This document shows positions 5,084-5,222 of a stretch of DNA of 5,222 nt, in pieces. How positions within the stretch are numbered: the stretch's first letter is position 1; each line of letters starts with the position of its first letter. The notes beneath the pieces were generated by a model. The model ran no database searches. It saw only the letters and a list, made by a program, of their open reading frames with translations, and was not told the origin of the DNA. This DNA comes from Acidobacteriota bacterium (GTDB lineage Bacteria; Acidobacteriota; Terriglobia; UBA7540), in assembly GCA_003165615.1 (NCBI GenBank), contig PLWR01000305.1, positions 1-5,222 on the forward strand. Direction: 5' to 3'. Position numbers and translations under genes: made by a program.

Positions 5084-5222
5084 ATGGCCACCATCGACAT
5101 TGCCAATCTCAGTTTAGAAGAGCGGCTGCGGCTTCTGGATGAGCTTTGGGAGAGTCTCTCGCAAACGGCTGAGGCGATTCCGCTGACCAGCGCCCAGCGC
5201 GAGGAATTGGACCGACGGCTGG
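5084..5222 (+). CDS. Addiction-module antitoxin component, N-terminal part (cut by window end)
   Basis: The open frame from ATG 5084 runs off the window after 46 codons. The visible protein begins MATIDIANLSLEERLRLLDE, then LWESL, then IPLTSAQREELDRRL. This is the pattern of the putative addiction module component family (TIGR02574/PF09720): a helical SxEERLxLxxxLWESL segment, an acidic linker, then PLTxAQxxELDRRL. Such proteins are usually about 70-80 residues and are followed by a RelE/ParE-type toxin gene, which would lie beyond the window. The antitoxin would bind and neutralise that toxin and often represses its own promoter. It is the only plus-strand gene here and diverges from the radical SAM gene across about 650 nt of repeats. 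The start is chosen because it gives the family's N-terminus; no ribosome site is evident. Confidence 0.85.
   Translation, partial: MATIDIANLSLEERLRLLDELWESLSQTAEAIPLTSAQREELDRRL

Overview
The window reads as an accessory stretch of a moderately GC-rich bacterial chromosome. My best guess is an Acidobacteriota member. This rests on gene style and on the abundance of short intergenic repeats (TTTTGGA heptads, AGAAGC-type repeats, GGCGCAGACTCC palindromes); it is inference, and no rRNA or other phylogenetic marker is present.

Layout: five convincing genes all lie on the minus strand. In transcription order they are a radical SAM protein with a SPASM-like cysteine tail (4437 to 3412), a membrane-anchored NodB-domain polysaccharide deacetylase (3287 to 2568), a single-domain response regulator (2205 to 1825), an acyl carrier protein (1767 to 1477) and a beta-ketoacyl-ACP synthase of the FabF/NodE type (1452 to 223). 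The last three are tightly spaced (57 and 24 nt) and look like one operon. A 362-nt AT-richer leader precedes them, with two candidate sigma70-type promoters and two small inverted repeats. The first two genes are 124 nt apart, separated by a repeat, and may form a second unit.

The ends and gaps hold repeats. Bases 43-225 carry heptad arrays in opposite orientations plus a 60-bp tandem duplication that runs into the ketosynthase stop codon. Bases 4438-5083 contain no credible gene; they hold C/G-rich hairpins, a plus-strand terminator-like hairpin, and a perfect 12-bp inverted repeat next to a run of ten G. At the right edge a plus-strand gene begins at 5084. It encodes the N-terminus of an addiction-module antitoxin and is cut by the window end.

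How the genes may work together: the ACP and ketosynthase form a minimal acyl-chain elongation pair separate from the usual complete fab cluster. The ketosynthase has features I associate with NodE-like specialised enzymes. Next to a carbohydrate deacetylase and a radical SAM enzyme, they suggest synthesis of a modified lipid, glycolipid or envelope component, possibly controlled through the receiver protein. No substrate can be read from the sequence, and the pathway idea is inference.
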